Shown here piece by piece: positions 8,355-17,900 of a DNA stretch of 25,219 bases; the first letter of the stretch is position 1; each line of letters opens with the position of its first letter. The notes beneath the pieces were generated by a model. That model searched no databases and was not told the origin of the DNA. It saw only the letters and a program-made list of their open reading frames with translations. Made by a program: the position numbers and the translations under genes. This DNA is from Thermohalobaculum sp050331395. Its GTDB lineage: Bacteria > Pseudomonadota > Alphaproteobacteria > Rhodobacterales > Rhodobacteraceae. The stretch lies in assembly GCA_050331395.1 (NCBI GenBank), contig JBHJGX010000105.1:1-25219 (forward strand), in the 5' to 3' direction.

Positions 8355-8520
8355 ACGCGACCGGCCCCCGCCGGCCCCACGCCCGCCGGGGCCCAGCCCC
8401 GGCCCCGGGCGGGGCCCCCGCCGGCGACCGGCCCCGCGCCAGTGGGGCGCCGCCGGGGGCGGGCCCCCCCCCCCCCCCCCCCCCCCCCCCGCGGCCGGGG
8501 GGGCCCCGCCCCCGCCCCGG
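8355..8520. other. Extreme G/C low-complexity patch with C27 tract
   Basis: This stretch after tsf consists almost only of short G and C runs, culminating in 27 consecutive C (8464-8490). I see no gene and no terminator. Frames through it translate as poly-proline or poly-glycine, which is not credible as protein. The boundary with normal sequence is at about 8521. Collapsed or mis-called assembly sequence is at least as likely as genuine DNA. Confidence 0.6.
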
Positions 8521-8549
8521 CTCGGTCCAGCCGAAGGCGACGGACCGAG
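8521..8549 (+). other. Hairpin upstream of the dehydratase-like gene
   Basis: Perfect 8-bp arms CTCGGTCC and GGACCGAG flank a 13-base loop that itself contains GCC-GAA-GGC. No T-run follows. It could be the remnant of the tsf transcription end or part of a regulatory leader for the gene at 8626. Confidence 0.45.
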
Positions 8550-8559
8550 CGCATGTCGT

Positions 8560-8584
8560 CTCCGCAGGGCGCATGCCCGCGGAG
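8560..8584 (+). other. Second hairpin upstream of the dehydratase-like gene
   Basis: CTCCGC, a bulged A, then GGGC pair with GCCC-GCGGAG around a GCAT loop. The core GGGCGCATGCCC is a 12-base palindrome. A copy of GCGCATG occurs 20 bases upstream (8549-8555 and 8569-8575), which is about two helical turns. A repressor operator or an RNA hairpin would each fit. Confidence 0.4.
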
Positions 8585-8615
8585 GCCGCAAGGTCCGGAC
8601 ACCCGACGACCCCGC

Positions 8616-8621
8616 AGGAGA
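8616..8621 (+). promoter_or_regulatory. Ribosome-binding site fixing the start at 8626
   Basis: AGGAGA lies five bases before ATG 8626. This supports the 402-residue protein, rather than any extension of the open frame upstream through the poly-proline patch. Confidence 0.75.
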
Positions 8622-8625
8622 CGCC

Positions 8626-9834
8626 ATGAAGCTCGCCGACTGCACCGTGTTCGTCACCGGCAACCCGCCTCCCGGCAAAGGCGGGCGCTATTTCGTGTTT
8701 GTGCGGCTCGAAACCGCCTGCGGGATCCGGGGCTACGGAGAGGTCTATGCGGCGGCCTTTTCCCCCGCCGTCGTGGCCGCGCAGATCCGCGACGTGTTCG
8801 CCCGGCATTTCGAGGGGCGCGACCCGCACCGGATCGAAGACGCCTGGCGCCGCGCCTACGGCTCCGGGTATAGCCTCCGGCCCGATCCGACCCTCATGGG
8901 AGCCGTCTCAGGGCTGGAAATCGCCTGCTGGGACATCGTCGGCAAGGCGGCCGGACGCCCGGTCTACGACCTTCTCGGCGGGCGCTGCCGCGAGCGCATC
9001 CGCACCTACACCTATATCTATCCGGCCGATGGCGACGTGGTCCCGGTCGAGGGCGCGCGCGACGCCTATACGGATCCCGATCTGGCCGCAGAACGCGCCG
9101 CCGTCTATTTGGCCCAAGGCTTCACGGCGCTCAAATTCGATCCGGCCGGGCCCTACACGGTCTATGACGGGCGCCAGCCCGATCTCGATGCAATCGAGCG
9201 ATCGGCCGCCTTCTGCGCCCGGCTCCGCGAGGCGGTCGGCACCCGCGCCGATCTCCTTTTCGGAACTCACGGGCAGTTCTCGGTCTCGGGCGCGCGCCGC
9301 CTTGCCAGGGCGCTCGAACCCTACGATCCGCTTTGGTTCGAAGAGCCCTGCCCCCCCGAGATGCCCGAAGCGATGGCCGAGATCGCCCGGTCGACGACGA
9401 TCCCAGTCGCGACCGGCGAGCGGCTCTGTACCAAGTACGAATTCGCCCGGGTACTTGCGACTGGGGCCGCCTCGATCCTGCAACCGCAACTCGGCCGGCT
9501 CGGCGGAATTCTCGAGGCCAAGAAAGTCGCCGCCATGGCCGAGGCGCATTACGCGCAGATCGCACCGCATCTTTATGCCGGGCCGATCCTCGCGGCGGCG
9601 AATATTCAACTCGCGGCCTGTATCCCCAATTTCCTCATTCTCGAGAGCATCGAGCAATTCGGCGGCATCCATGCGGAGCTGCTCGACCGACCGATTGCCT
9701 GGGAGGAGGGCTATGTGATCCCGCCGACCGAGCCCGGGCTCGGGGTCGCTCTCAACGAAGAGCGCGCCCTCGCCCTGCCCTATGCGGGCGATCTCTTGCA
9801 TCTCGAGATGGCACCCGAGCCGCGGGAACCCTGA
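8626..9834 (+). CDS. Enolase-superfamily sugar-acid dehydratase-like protein
   Basis: A 402-residue member of the mandelate racemase/muconate lactonising enzyme family, closest in feel to D-galactonate dehydratases. An N-terminal capping domain (about 1-125) is followed by a TIM barrel. Visible barrel motifs are ALKFDPAG (168-175), GTHGQF (213-218), WFEEP (E239/E240), TGER (E265) and APHLY (H315, a likely general acid/base). Two of the three usual acidic metal ligands are clear. The first, normally Asp in a DxH motif, appears as Gly213 before T-H215, so metal binding may differ. The protein probably acts on a sugar acid, but the substrate is unknown. It is not co-operonic with a recognisable sugar transporter or aldolase here. 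Two hairpins lie upstream, and the next gene converges. Confidence 0.83.
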   Translation: MKLADCTVFVTGNPPPGKGGRYFVFVRLETACGIRGYGEVYAAAFSPAVVAAQIRDVFARHFEGRDPHRIEDAWRRAYGSGYSLRPDPTLMGAVSGLEIACWDIVGKAAGRPVYDLLGGRCRERIRTYTYIYPADGDVVPVEGARDAYTDPDLAAERAAVYLAQGFTALKFDPAGPYTVYDGRQPDLDAIERSAAFCARLREAVGTRADLLFGTHGQFSVSGARRLARALEPYDPLWFEEPCPPEMPEAMAEIARSTTIPVATGERLCTKYEFARVLATGAASILQPQLGRLGGILEAKKVAAMAEAHYAQIAPHLYAGPILAAANIQLAACIPNFLILESIEQFGGIHAELLDRPIAWEEGYVIPPTEPGLGVALNEERALALPYAGDLLHLEMAPEPREP

Positions 9835-9843
9835 GACGCAAAC

Positions 9844-9867
9844 CGGCCGGGCGCGCTGGCCCGGCCG
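9844..9867. terminator. Possible bidirectional terminator
   Basis: CGGCCGGGC and GCCCGGCCG form a perfect 9-bp stem with a six-base loop, between the convergent dehydratase and protease genes. T-rich sequence is short on both sides (TTC after it on +, GGTTTGC on -), so this is a plausible but weak intrinsic terminator. Confidence 0.55.
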
Positions 9868-9888
9868 TTCTGCGGTGCCTGCGCGCGA

Positions 9889-11076
9889 TCAGTCGAAATT
9901 GAGCAGGATCTGGCCGCTCGACCCGGCGCCGCCGCCATAGTCACTCGTGTCGCCGCCAATCCCGTGGTTGCCTTCGATCCCGATCGCCGACGGGGACCGC
10001 GGGGCGGAGGCAGCCTCACCTGCGCTCGGCGCCGCGACAGGCTGTTCGGTCGGTTGCGCAGCCGGCGCGCGAGCGGCCGTCGCCGGCGCGGGCACCGCAT
10101 CGCGGGCCACTTGACCGGCGCCCGATCCGGCGGGCTTCGTTAACAAAAGTCCGAGCGGGTTCGCGGGCGCCGGCGTTTCGCTCGCCGCCCCGGCTGCAGA
10201 TTGCGCTGCGCTCGCCACCGGCGCGTCGGCCTGCTGCTGGTCGGGCGGCAGATAGAGCGCGATCTCGGCCGCGATCCGCGCCATAATCAGCCCTTCGTTG
10301 TATTTGTTCTGCCAGCCCGCGTGGTGGAGGCCGATCACCCGTTCGCCGTCGAGTGCAAAGACCGGCGAACCTGACGAGCCGCCTTCGGTGTCCGCGAGGT
10401 AGTGCATCTCGAGCGCGGTCTGTTTGACCATCTGCGTATCCTCGAGGACGATCTCTTTCGAGCGGCCGGCCGGGTGCTGGATGATCTTGACGTTCTTCAC
10501 GTCAGCGATGCGTTGCGGATCGCGCTCGAGGCTCAGATAGCCGTATTTCTTGCCAAGCGGTTTGCCGAGGAACAGAAGCGCATAGTCGAGCCGGAAGTCG
10601 AGCTTAAGCACGCCGACGACACCGGAGATCGAGTCCTTCGGTCCGACTTTGCCCTGCTCGAGGTGCTCCATGGCGACGGCGAGGGTTCGCGGGTCCTTGG
10701 GAACGCCGGTCTTGTAATCGGCGGCGCAGTGGTAGTTCGTGAGGAAGAGTTGCTCGGCAACGAGGAAACCCGTGCAGAGCGGCGCGGCGCCTTTGTCGGT
10801 CACGAGCCAGAGCTGACCGACCTTTTGGCCAAGCTTATAATTCGGATCGTTCGGCGAGAGGTCGACGACTTTGCGAAAATTCGGTTTGCCCTGGATCGCT
10901 TCGTTGACCGGACCGGTCGCGGTGTCGGGCGGAGCGACGCGGAATTCGCCCTCGGGAAACGGCGCACGGATGAGCGGCATCGCGCCGATATCCACGTCCT
11001 GCGCAACGGCAGGCGCGACGAGGCCGAGCGCGAGCGGCAGGGCGGCGAGGGGGCGAAGGAAGCGGGGAAACGGCAT
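9889..11076 (-). CDS. Secreted V8/trypsin-like serine protease
   Basis: A 395-residue exported protease of the chymotrypsin fold, resembling glutamyl endopeptidases (S1B). A signal peptide covers about residues 1-26, with a cleavage motif ending AVAQ. The catalytic triad is H116 in TNYHC, D164 in RLDYALL and S237 in GGSSGSPV; C101 and C117 could form the usual disulfide near the histidine. GLHHAGW (249-255) matches the substrate-pocket strand of V8-like enzymes. After about residue 280 comes an Ala/Pro/Gln-rich linker, then a short Gly-rich tail ending ILLNFD. The start at 11076 is supported by AGGAG (11084-11088, complement); the frame is open further upstream but overlaps the preceding gene. 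It is the second gene of a two-gene operon, 14 bases after its partner. Natural substrate and activation mechanism are unknown. Confidence 0.88.
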   Translation of the reverse strand: MPFPRFLRPLAALPLALGLVAPAVAQDVDIGAMPLIRAPFPEGEFRVAPPDTATGPVNEAIQGKPNFRKVVDLSPNDPNYKLGQKVGQLWLVTDKGAAPLCTGFLVAEQLFLTNYHCAADYKTGVPKDPRTLAVAMEHLEQGKVGPKDSISGVVGVLKLDFRLDYALLFLGKPLGKKYGYLSLERDPQRIADVKNVKIIQHPAGRSKEIVLEDTQMVKQTALEMHYLADTEGGSSGSPVFALDGERVIGLHHAGWQNKYNEGLIMARIAAEIALYLPPDQQQADAPVASAAQSAAGAASETPAPANPLGLLLTKPAGSGAGQVARDAVPAPATAARAPAAQPTEQPVAAPSAGEAASAPRSPSAIGIEGNHGIGGDTSDYGGGAGSSGQILLNFD

Positions 11077-11090
11077 CTCGGGTCTCCTGA

Positions 11091-11729
11091 TTACTGGGCG
11101 CGCGGGCGGAAACGGATCTCGGCGAGGCCGAGCGGCTCGAAGGCCCCCGGCATATCTTGGCCATAGAAGGTGCTGTCGTGAAAATGCATGGCGGCGACCG
11201 GCAGCCAGTCGCCATCGGCGAAGCGCTCCATGATCCAGCCCCGCCCGTCGATCTCGTAGGGCGAGCGGATCTCGGTCAGCGGCACGGTCAGGTCCTCGCT
11301 TTCGAAATAGAGGCTGACGGCGAGCGCGAGGGGAAGCGTTTCGACCACGCCCTCGCCGGTGCGCCGGGCCGGATAGTAATGGCCGTCGACGGGCACGAGC
11401 ACGAGCTGACCGCCGGATTTGAGCGACCATTGGAATTCGGTAAGCGGCGCCGGCGGATCGGCGACGATCGGCGTGAGAAGCGGCGTCTCGTCGCCGTCGG
11501 TCTCGGGCGTCAGAAGCGGCTCGATCTGGGGGCCATCCTCATCGGTCATGCCTGGGGCCTCCGGGTTGGCCGACGGGGTCGGGTCGATCAGGTGCTCTGG
11601 CACGGGCGTGGTCTCGGCGGGCGCCTCGGCCGGATCGGGAGCCTCGGACGGCTCGGTGGTCGCGAAGGCGGTCGCAGCGAGCGCGGCGGTGGCAGCGAGG
11701 ATCAGGGCCGGGGCGGAGCGGGCGGTCAT
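11091..11729 (-). CDS. Exported protein of unknown function, partner of the serine protease
   Basis: A 212-residue protein that I do not recognise. Residues 1-24 look like a Sec signal peptide (hydrophobic core ALILAATAALAATAFA). Residues 25-95 are a Pro/Glu/Thr-rich acidic linker that repeats PLLTP twice (71-75 and 83-87). Residues 96-212 look like a folded beta-rich domain with SGGQLVLVPVDGHYYP, IDGRGWIMERF and MHFHDSTFYG. The start is fixed by AGAGGAGA (11736-11743, complement) seven bases before the ATG. It is the first gene of the operon with the protease, whose start is 14 bases after this stop. A role as an inhibitor, chaperone, substrate or cofactor of the protease is conceivable, but no motif shows it. 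Confidence 0.8.
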   Translation of the reverse strand: MTARSAPALILAATAALAATAFATTEPSEAPDPAEAPAETTPVPEHLIDPTPSANPEAPGMTDEDGPQIEPLLTPETDGDETPLLTPIVADPPAPLTEFQWSLKSGGQLVLVPVDGHYYPARRTGEGVVETLPLALAVSLYFESEDLTVPLTEIRSPYEIDGRGWIMERFADGDWLPVAAMHFHDSTFYGQDMPGAFEPLGLAEIRFRPRAQ

Positions 11730-11929
11730 CAAGCGTCTCCTCTCGACGGACGGGCAATTTCGGGCAGGGCGGGCACCCGGGTTCTTGGCAATGACGGGTC
11801 CAGACGGGGTTTGGCGCGCGCCGCCCGGTCGAGGACCCGGGCGCAGACTGGCCGAGAATCGCTCAGGCGCAAAGCGCGAAGGCGCACAGACGGGCCGGTT
11901 CCCGGGTCGCACGCCTTCGAAAACGAAAA

Positions 11930-11951
11930 AGGGGCCCCGCGTGGGGCCCCT
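11930..11951 (-). terminator. Intrinsic terminator of the giant exoprotein gene
   Basis: Read on the minus strand, AGGGGCCCC and GGGGCCCCT form a 9-bp stem with a four-base loop, followed directly by TTTTTCGTTTT. It begins 22 bases after the stop codon of the 2063-residue gene. It is the best terminator in the window. The rest of 11730-11973 holds only the ribosome site and presumed promoter of the next minus-strand gene. Confidence 0.9.
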
Positions 11952-11973
11952 CGATGTCAACAGCCGTGTGAGA

Positions 11974-14900
11974 TCAGACGAGCGTGCCGCCGACGATGTC
12001 GAGGGCGAGCACGTCGAAGCCGTCTTCTTCCACGAGCGGGGTGTAGAAGGCGATTTCATCCGCGGTCGCTGCCCGGTCGAGGCCGTTCTGCACCATGAAG
12101 TCGATGGTCTCGTCGGTCGACTGACCGAAGGTGACCGCGGCGAATTCTTCGGACTCGTCGAAAGCGTTCGCGACGAACTCGAGAAGATCGCCCTGTTCGA
12201 CGATGTCCGACCAGAAGTCGTAGCCAGTGATATCGACCTGACGGCTGAGGAAGATTCGGTAGAAATCCTCGGTTGCCAGGTCGCTCTCGAGGCGGCCAAG
12301 TTCGAAGACCGCCGTCGTGCCGGAGATCTCGTAGGAGATCGCGATCAGATCGGTGCCGGTCGGGCTCTCCGCGGCGGGGATCGCTTCGATGATCTCCGGG
12401 CCGAGCTCGCCGAGATCGAAGCCGTCGATATAGGTGACGAAGCGCGAGTCCTCGGGCCGCGTCACGTTGTAGACCATCACGCCCGAGTCGCGCTCGAGAC
12501 CGATGAAGGCGTAGGTCTGCTCGCCGATGGCGATGACCTCGATCGCTTCGGGCTCGGGGCCTTTGGCGTCGGAGCGGTTCTGGCCGAGCTCGCCGTCGTC
12601 GTCGTTGAAGCGCTCGGGCGCGATGTTGGCGATGATGCTCTCGAACTCGTTGCCCGAGTCGAAGACCACATTGCCGGCCGTGTCGAAGATCGTGAACGAC
12701 CGCGAGCCGTAGGTGAAGAGCTGGTCGATGTCGCCATCACCGTCGGTGTCGCCGTCGATCGTCGAGACGATCAGCCGGTTGAGGTCCGGATCGCGGAAGG
12801 CGCCCTCTTCCGGCAGGTCGATCTGGCCGCGCAGCTCGCCGCCGTTGAACGCCTCGGTGTGCAGGTTGACGTAGAGACCGTCCTCGAGCGCCGCGGCGAT
12901 TTCGTCGTCGGTGAGCGTCGCCGAGCCCGTGAAGGTGCCCGAGAGCCCGTCGGCGGCGGCATCGACAGCGGTGTTGAAGACGATCGGCCCGTTCGCGCCG
13001 GCCGCACCGATATGGACGTGGATCGGGCTCTCCGGGTTGCCGAAGCGGTCGATGCCGCCCACCGGGAAGAGCGGACCAGACAGCGCGTCGAAGCTGCCAG
13101 AGACGGTGATGTCGCCCGAGGCCGCGTCGAACGAGACGTCGAAGCTGCCGGTGGCGTCGGTGTCCGGCGGCGTGGTGCCGACCTCCTGGCTCTCTTCGAG
13201 CGGCAGGGCCTCGGCCTCGAAGAGCGAGAAGAAGGTCTCTTCGTCCAGAAGGCCGAGTTCCACGAGCTCGCTCACGCGGGCCTCGTCGCCATTGGCGATC
13301 GGGTTGCCGTCGCCGTCGAAGGCATCGCCCCGGCCGTCGCCCTCGTTCGCGCCGAACAGGTAGGTCCGGCCCGAGATTTCAGCGGCGACGATGGCATCGG
13401 CCATGCGCATGCCGAAGACGTTGCGCGGCACGATGTCGATGACGTCGTCATCGGTGGCGTCGATGCCGTGCTCGCCGTCGAAGGAGATGAGGCCGATCTG
13501 CGGCACGCGGCCGGTCGCATCTTCGATGCCGAAGTCGTTGTCGTTGAGAACCGCAAGGCGCCCGTCCGGCAGGAGCGCGAGGCCCTCGGGCTTATCCGAC
13601 GGGAAGTAGCCTTCCTCGGGCAGATCGAGGACCTTGCGCTTGTCGACCGGCACGACGCCCGCCTCGATAAGCTCGGCCGCCGACTGCTGCTCGAGGGTTC
13701 CGTCGAACTCGATCCCGGCGGTCAGCAGGTTGGTCGCGTTCGAGATGTCGATCTCGAAGACCGGCTTGTCGGCGATCGGGCCCACATTGGCGTCGCGCTC
13801 GATGACGGCGAACTTGCCGTCGCCGAGGAAGACCGCGTCGCCCATCTTGTCCACGCGCCCGCCGGCGCGGATGTTGCTCTCCGGATCTTCGAGCAAGAGG
13901 ACGTATTCCTCGACCGGCTGGCCGTTCGTCACGTCGATGCCGAGAATGCGGATCGCCTGGCTCGCATCGGAGGCGTCCCGGTCCGGATTGGCGAGCGGGG
14001 TCTGAATGAAGGCGTAAAGGACGCCCGCCTCGGCATCGAGGGCGACCGCCTCGAACCCGCGATTGGTGCGCCGGTTCGCGTATTCCTCGGGAAGGGTCTC
14101 TTCGCCGAAGAAACCGGGCTCCTCGGGGTTATCGCCGAGCAGCGACGTGCCTTCGGGGACGAAGCGGTTGAGCAACACGCCCTCGGAGGAGAACTGGTAG
14201 ATCGCCGGGCGATACTCGTCGACCGTCCAGAGCGAGCCGTCGGGCGCGCGGACGATGCCCTCCATATCGGCGCCGAGGGGGTCATAGGGCAGCGTGTTGC
14301 CGAGCGCATCGACCGGGATCTCGTCGAAGCCTTCGATGTTCGGCAGACCGGTGATCGGCGTCTCGCCGTCGAAGGCCGTGAAGAACGTCTCGCCGGTGAT
14401 CGACGCAACGCCGGTCGCTTCGTTCACCTCGATGTTGACGACCCGGGCCTGGTAGTCGGGCAGGTTGAAGGTTCGCGCGCCGTCGACGACTTCGCCGCCG
14501 TTCGGGCCGCGATCCGGCACCGCCAGGAACTGAAGGTTCCCGTTGTCGGTGTTGATCCCGTCGAACCAGAGACCCGAGAAGCCGCCCAGATCGATCTCGA
14601 GACCCGTGCCGTCCGTGCCGAGCGGCGGGAGATCGTCGAAATCGACGAGCGTGATTTCCGGCCGTCCGGCCGAGTGATCGACGACGCCCTGGCTGAGGAT
14701 GTCGGTGAAGCTGCGGCTGGCCACGTCGAAGACGGCGAAGGCGTTCGCCTCCTGCATCGACACGTATGCCGTGCTGCCGTCCGGCGTGAAGGCGATGTAT
14801 TCCGGCTCGAGATCGTTCACCGGATCGGCGTCCGGGTTGAAGCGGACACCGTTGAAGGCCGCACTCGCGATCAGATCGGCGCTGTCCTCGAAGGTGACGG

Positions 14901-17900
14901 TCTCGGCCGTGATGTTGGCGAGGTCGCTCACATCGACGAGGGTCACGCCGCCCGGCGCGTCCTCGGCCACGCCGTCCTCGTCCCGGGCCTCGGAGTTGAA
15001 CTCGCCCTCGTTGGCGATCAGGAAGATGCCGGACTGCGGCGAGGCGATGACCGCGTCGGGCAGAACGCCGGTCGCCACCGTGTCGATCACCTCGAGGGTG
15101 ACCGCATCGAAGACGACCGCGACGCCGTTTTGCGGGATGCCGTTCCCATCGAGCTCGACGCCCGCAACCGCGACGCCGATGCCGTCCTTGACCGCGACCG
15201 ACTGTACGCCGTCGAAACCCGGCACGAAGCTCAGATCGACAGAGCCGACCTGCACGCCCTCGGCGATGCCGAAGACGTCGATCCGCGAGAGGCTGCCGTT
15301 TGTGACGAAAAGCCGGCCTTCGCCGAACGAGACGACCTCGGAGGCGCCTTCCGGATCTTCCGGATCTTCCGACTCGCCCTGGAAGCTCAGGATCTGCGTG
15401 ACCGTAAGCGCGGCGCGCGCCGCCGGCGGGGCGACCGTATCCGAGCGCTGGTCGACGAATTGGATGCGGCTGTCGAGGGCCGGCGCGAGCTCCGGCGCGT
15501 CGAACGGCGTGCCGTTCTCGGACGAGAAATTCTCAGCGAGGAAGTCCTGAAGCGCCGCCTGCTCGCCGATGCCCGTATCGATCACCGTCGGCGACAGCGC
15601 GCGGAACGGATACCCGTCGCCGCCGACCAGGTCGCCTTCGTCTCCGGCGAGGAAGTCGAGCGTCACCGTCCGGATGCTCGTGGGCGCGCCGTCGAGCACC
15701 TCACCGTCCTCGATGATCACCTGGGTCGTTTGGCCGGTTTCGTCCACGAGCGCGACGGTCTGGATGCGGCTGCCCGGTGTGGTGACGTTGCCGTCGTCGT
15801 CGAGCACCTGGGCGGTCCCGCTCAGATCGACCGACACGCGGAGCCCGCCGACCTGGAAGAACTGACCGGGGGTCGCGCCGGGAGCCGAACTCGCCACCGA
15901 GTGCTCAAGCACGATCTTGAGGTCTTCGGTCGAGAGATCGACGATGACGAGGCCGTTATTGAAGCGGAGCGAGTTCTGGATATCCAGCTCGGATATCTCG
16001 CCCTCTTCCTTGCCGGAGACCGGGTTGGCCTGGGTCGGCAGCAGATTGCCGTCCATGTCGGTCTCGCCGATCGCGGCGCGGATGCCGCCGCCGTTCTTGA
16101 TCGAGACGGTCACGGTCGGATCGATGGTCTGCGCGGCGACGATGTTGGCGTCGGCGGTCAGGTTGCCGAGGGTCGTCTCCTCGGTGCGGACGTCCTCGCG
16201 GCGGCCTTCGATGAACACTTCGGTCTCGCCGAAGATGTTGCTGTCGAGCGCGGTCACCACGCCGCTGACGGCATCGACCAGGCTGGCCGTGAACCCGACG
16301 GGCACGCCGTCGAAGGTAGTGGTGGTGCCGATTGCAGCGCCGTCAGCGGGCTCCACCGCACCCTCGACAAGCGCATCCGCCGGGATCTGGCCGCGGAGCT
16401 CGCCGCCCGGGTTCGCCTCGGTGTGGATGTTGATGTAGAGTTCGCCGGCAAATAGCGCCGCTTCTTCCTCGTCGGTCAGCCGCGTTAGGACCTGGAAACC
16501 GCCGTCAAAGCCGGTCTCGGCGGGGTCACCGAGCGCCTCGCCCGGAAAGCTCACGGCGCTGCGGATTACGGGACCGTTTTCGCCGGCTGCGCCCTGGTGC
16601 AGGTGGATCGCGTCGATCGGGATGCCGTCCACATCGAGCGCGGTCGGGTCGGTGTCGACGTCCTGAAGCGGGCTCGACAGCCCACCGAAGCCGCCCACCA
16701 CGGTCAGCTGGTTCGTGTCGTCGAAGTATTGGACGAACACGATCTCACCCGTCGCGGGACCGTCCTCGAGCGCCGGCACCTCTTGCGCTTCTTCGAGCGG
16801 CAGCGGCTCGGCGTTCAGAAGCGGCGTGCCGAGGACGCTTTCGATCACGGTCACGGTGTTGGCGTCGTCGGTGCCGAAGGCACCAGAGACGGCCGGGTCG
16901 ATGCTCTCGGGCACGATCACGCCGTTCTCGTCGAACTCGACGACCAGGCGGCCGACATAGCTGTACTCACCATCGGTGGAGACGATGGCGACCGGATTGC
17001 CGTCGGCATCGGTGGTCAGGAACGGATAGGGCTGCTCTGCCTCGTCGCCCGGACGCAGCAAATCGTCCTCGTCGGCGAGCAGAGTGTCGGAGCCGCCGGC
17101 GATAATGACGTCGACGCCGCGCAGCAGGGTCGCGAGCTCCTGCTCGAGCGCGAACTGCTGCAGATGGCTGGTCAGAACGATTTTATCCACGCCCTGCGCG
17201 GTCAGATCGTCGATCACCGGCTGCAGGACCGCGGCGAGCGCCGCCATGTCGTTGGTGCCGGGGCTGGAGACGTCGTTGATGTTCCCGGTGGACGAGATCT
17301 GGGCGACCAGCTGGGTGGTCGCGCCGACGACGCCGACTTGCTCGCCGTCGACCTCGACGATCGTCGCCGGCGCTACCTTGGCATCGCGGCCGTCGCTGCC
17401 TCTCTCGGTCGGATCGGCCGGGTTGTCCCGAGCGCTGAGGAAGTCCGACTCGAACGCGGTGCTCGGCAAGATTTCGTCGGTGAACAGCGCGCCGATCTCG
17501 TCATCTTCAGAAAAATCGAGGTTCGCCGACAGATACGGGAACTGTGCGCCCAACCAATCGACCTCCTGGAGGTAGTTGACCGTGCCATACCGCCCAGATG
17601 ACAGCGAGTTTCCTTCTTCGCTGTCATAAATAACGATGTCATTGAAGGACGCGGTACCGGCGTCGAATTCGTGGTTGCCGACAGCCGAGGCGTCGAAGCC
17701 GAGCAAATTCATGATCGAGATATCGACCCGACCTTCGAAGTTGTCGATCTCCTCGAAATAGTCGGGAGCGCCGTCGCCGTTGATGTCGGTGGTGTAGATG
17801 TCCTCAAACGTAAAGCCATTGGTGTTGAGCTCGGGGTTGTTGATGAACGCCTCGATCTCGTCGTTGTCGAAGAAAAAGTCTTGATTGGTGTCTGCGAGAG

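Noticed and set aside
8242..8625. Upstream extension of the dehydratase-like gene, with a poly-proline stretch
   Set aside because: The extension overlaps tsf and reads through the C27 patch. A good ribosome site at 8616-8621 and the family-like N-terminus support the start at 8626.
11077..11430. Longer start for the serine protease
   Set aside because: The extension overlaps the exported partner gene, while the ATG at 11076 has a ribosome site and begins a clear signal peptide.
11419..16455. A 1678-codon open frame on the + strand, antisense to the giant exoprotein gene
   Set aside because: Its translation is rich in Arg, Asp, Val and Glu with no domain motifs. It mirrors the codon pattern of the opposite-strand gene, which has clear domains. 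It is a by-product of high GC.
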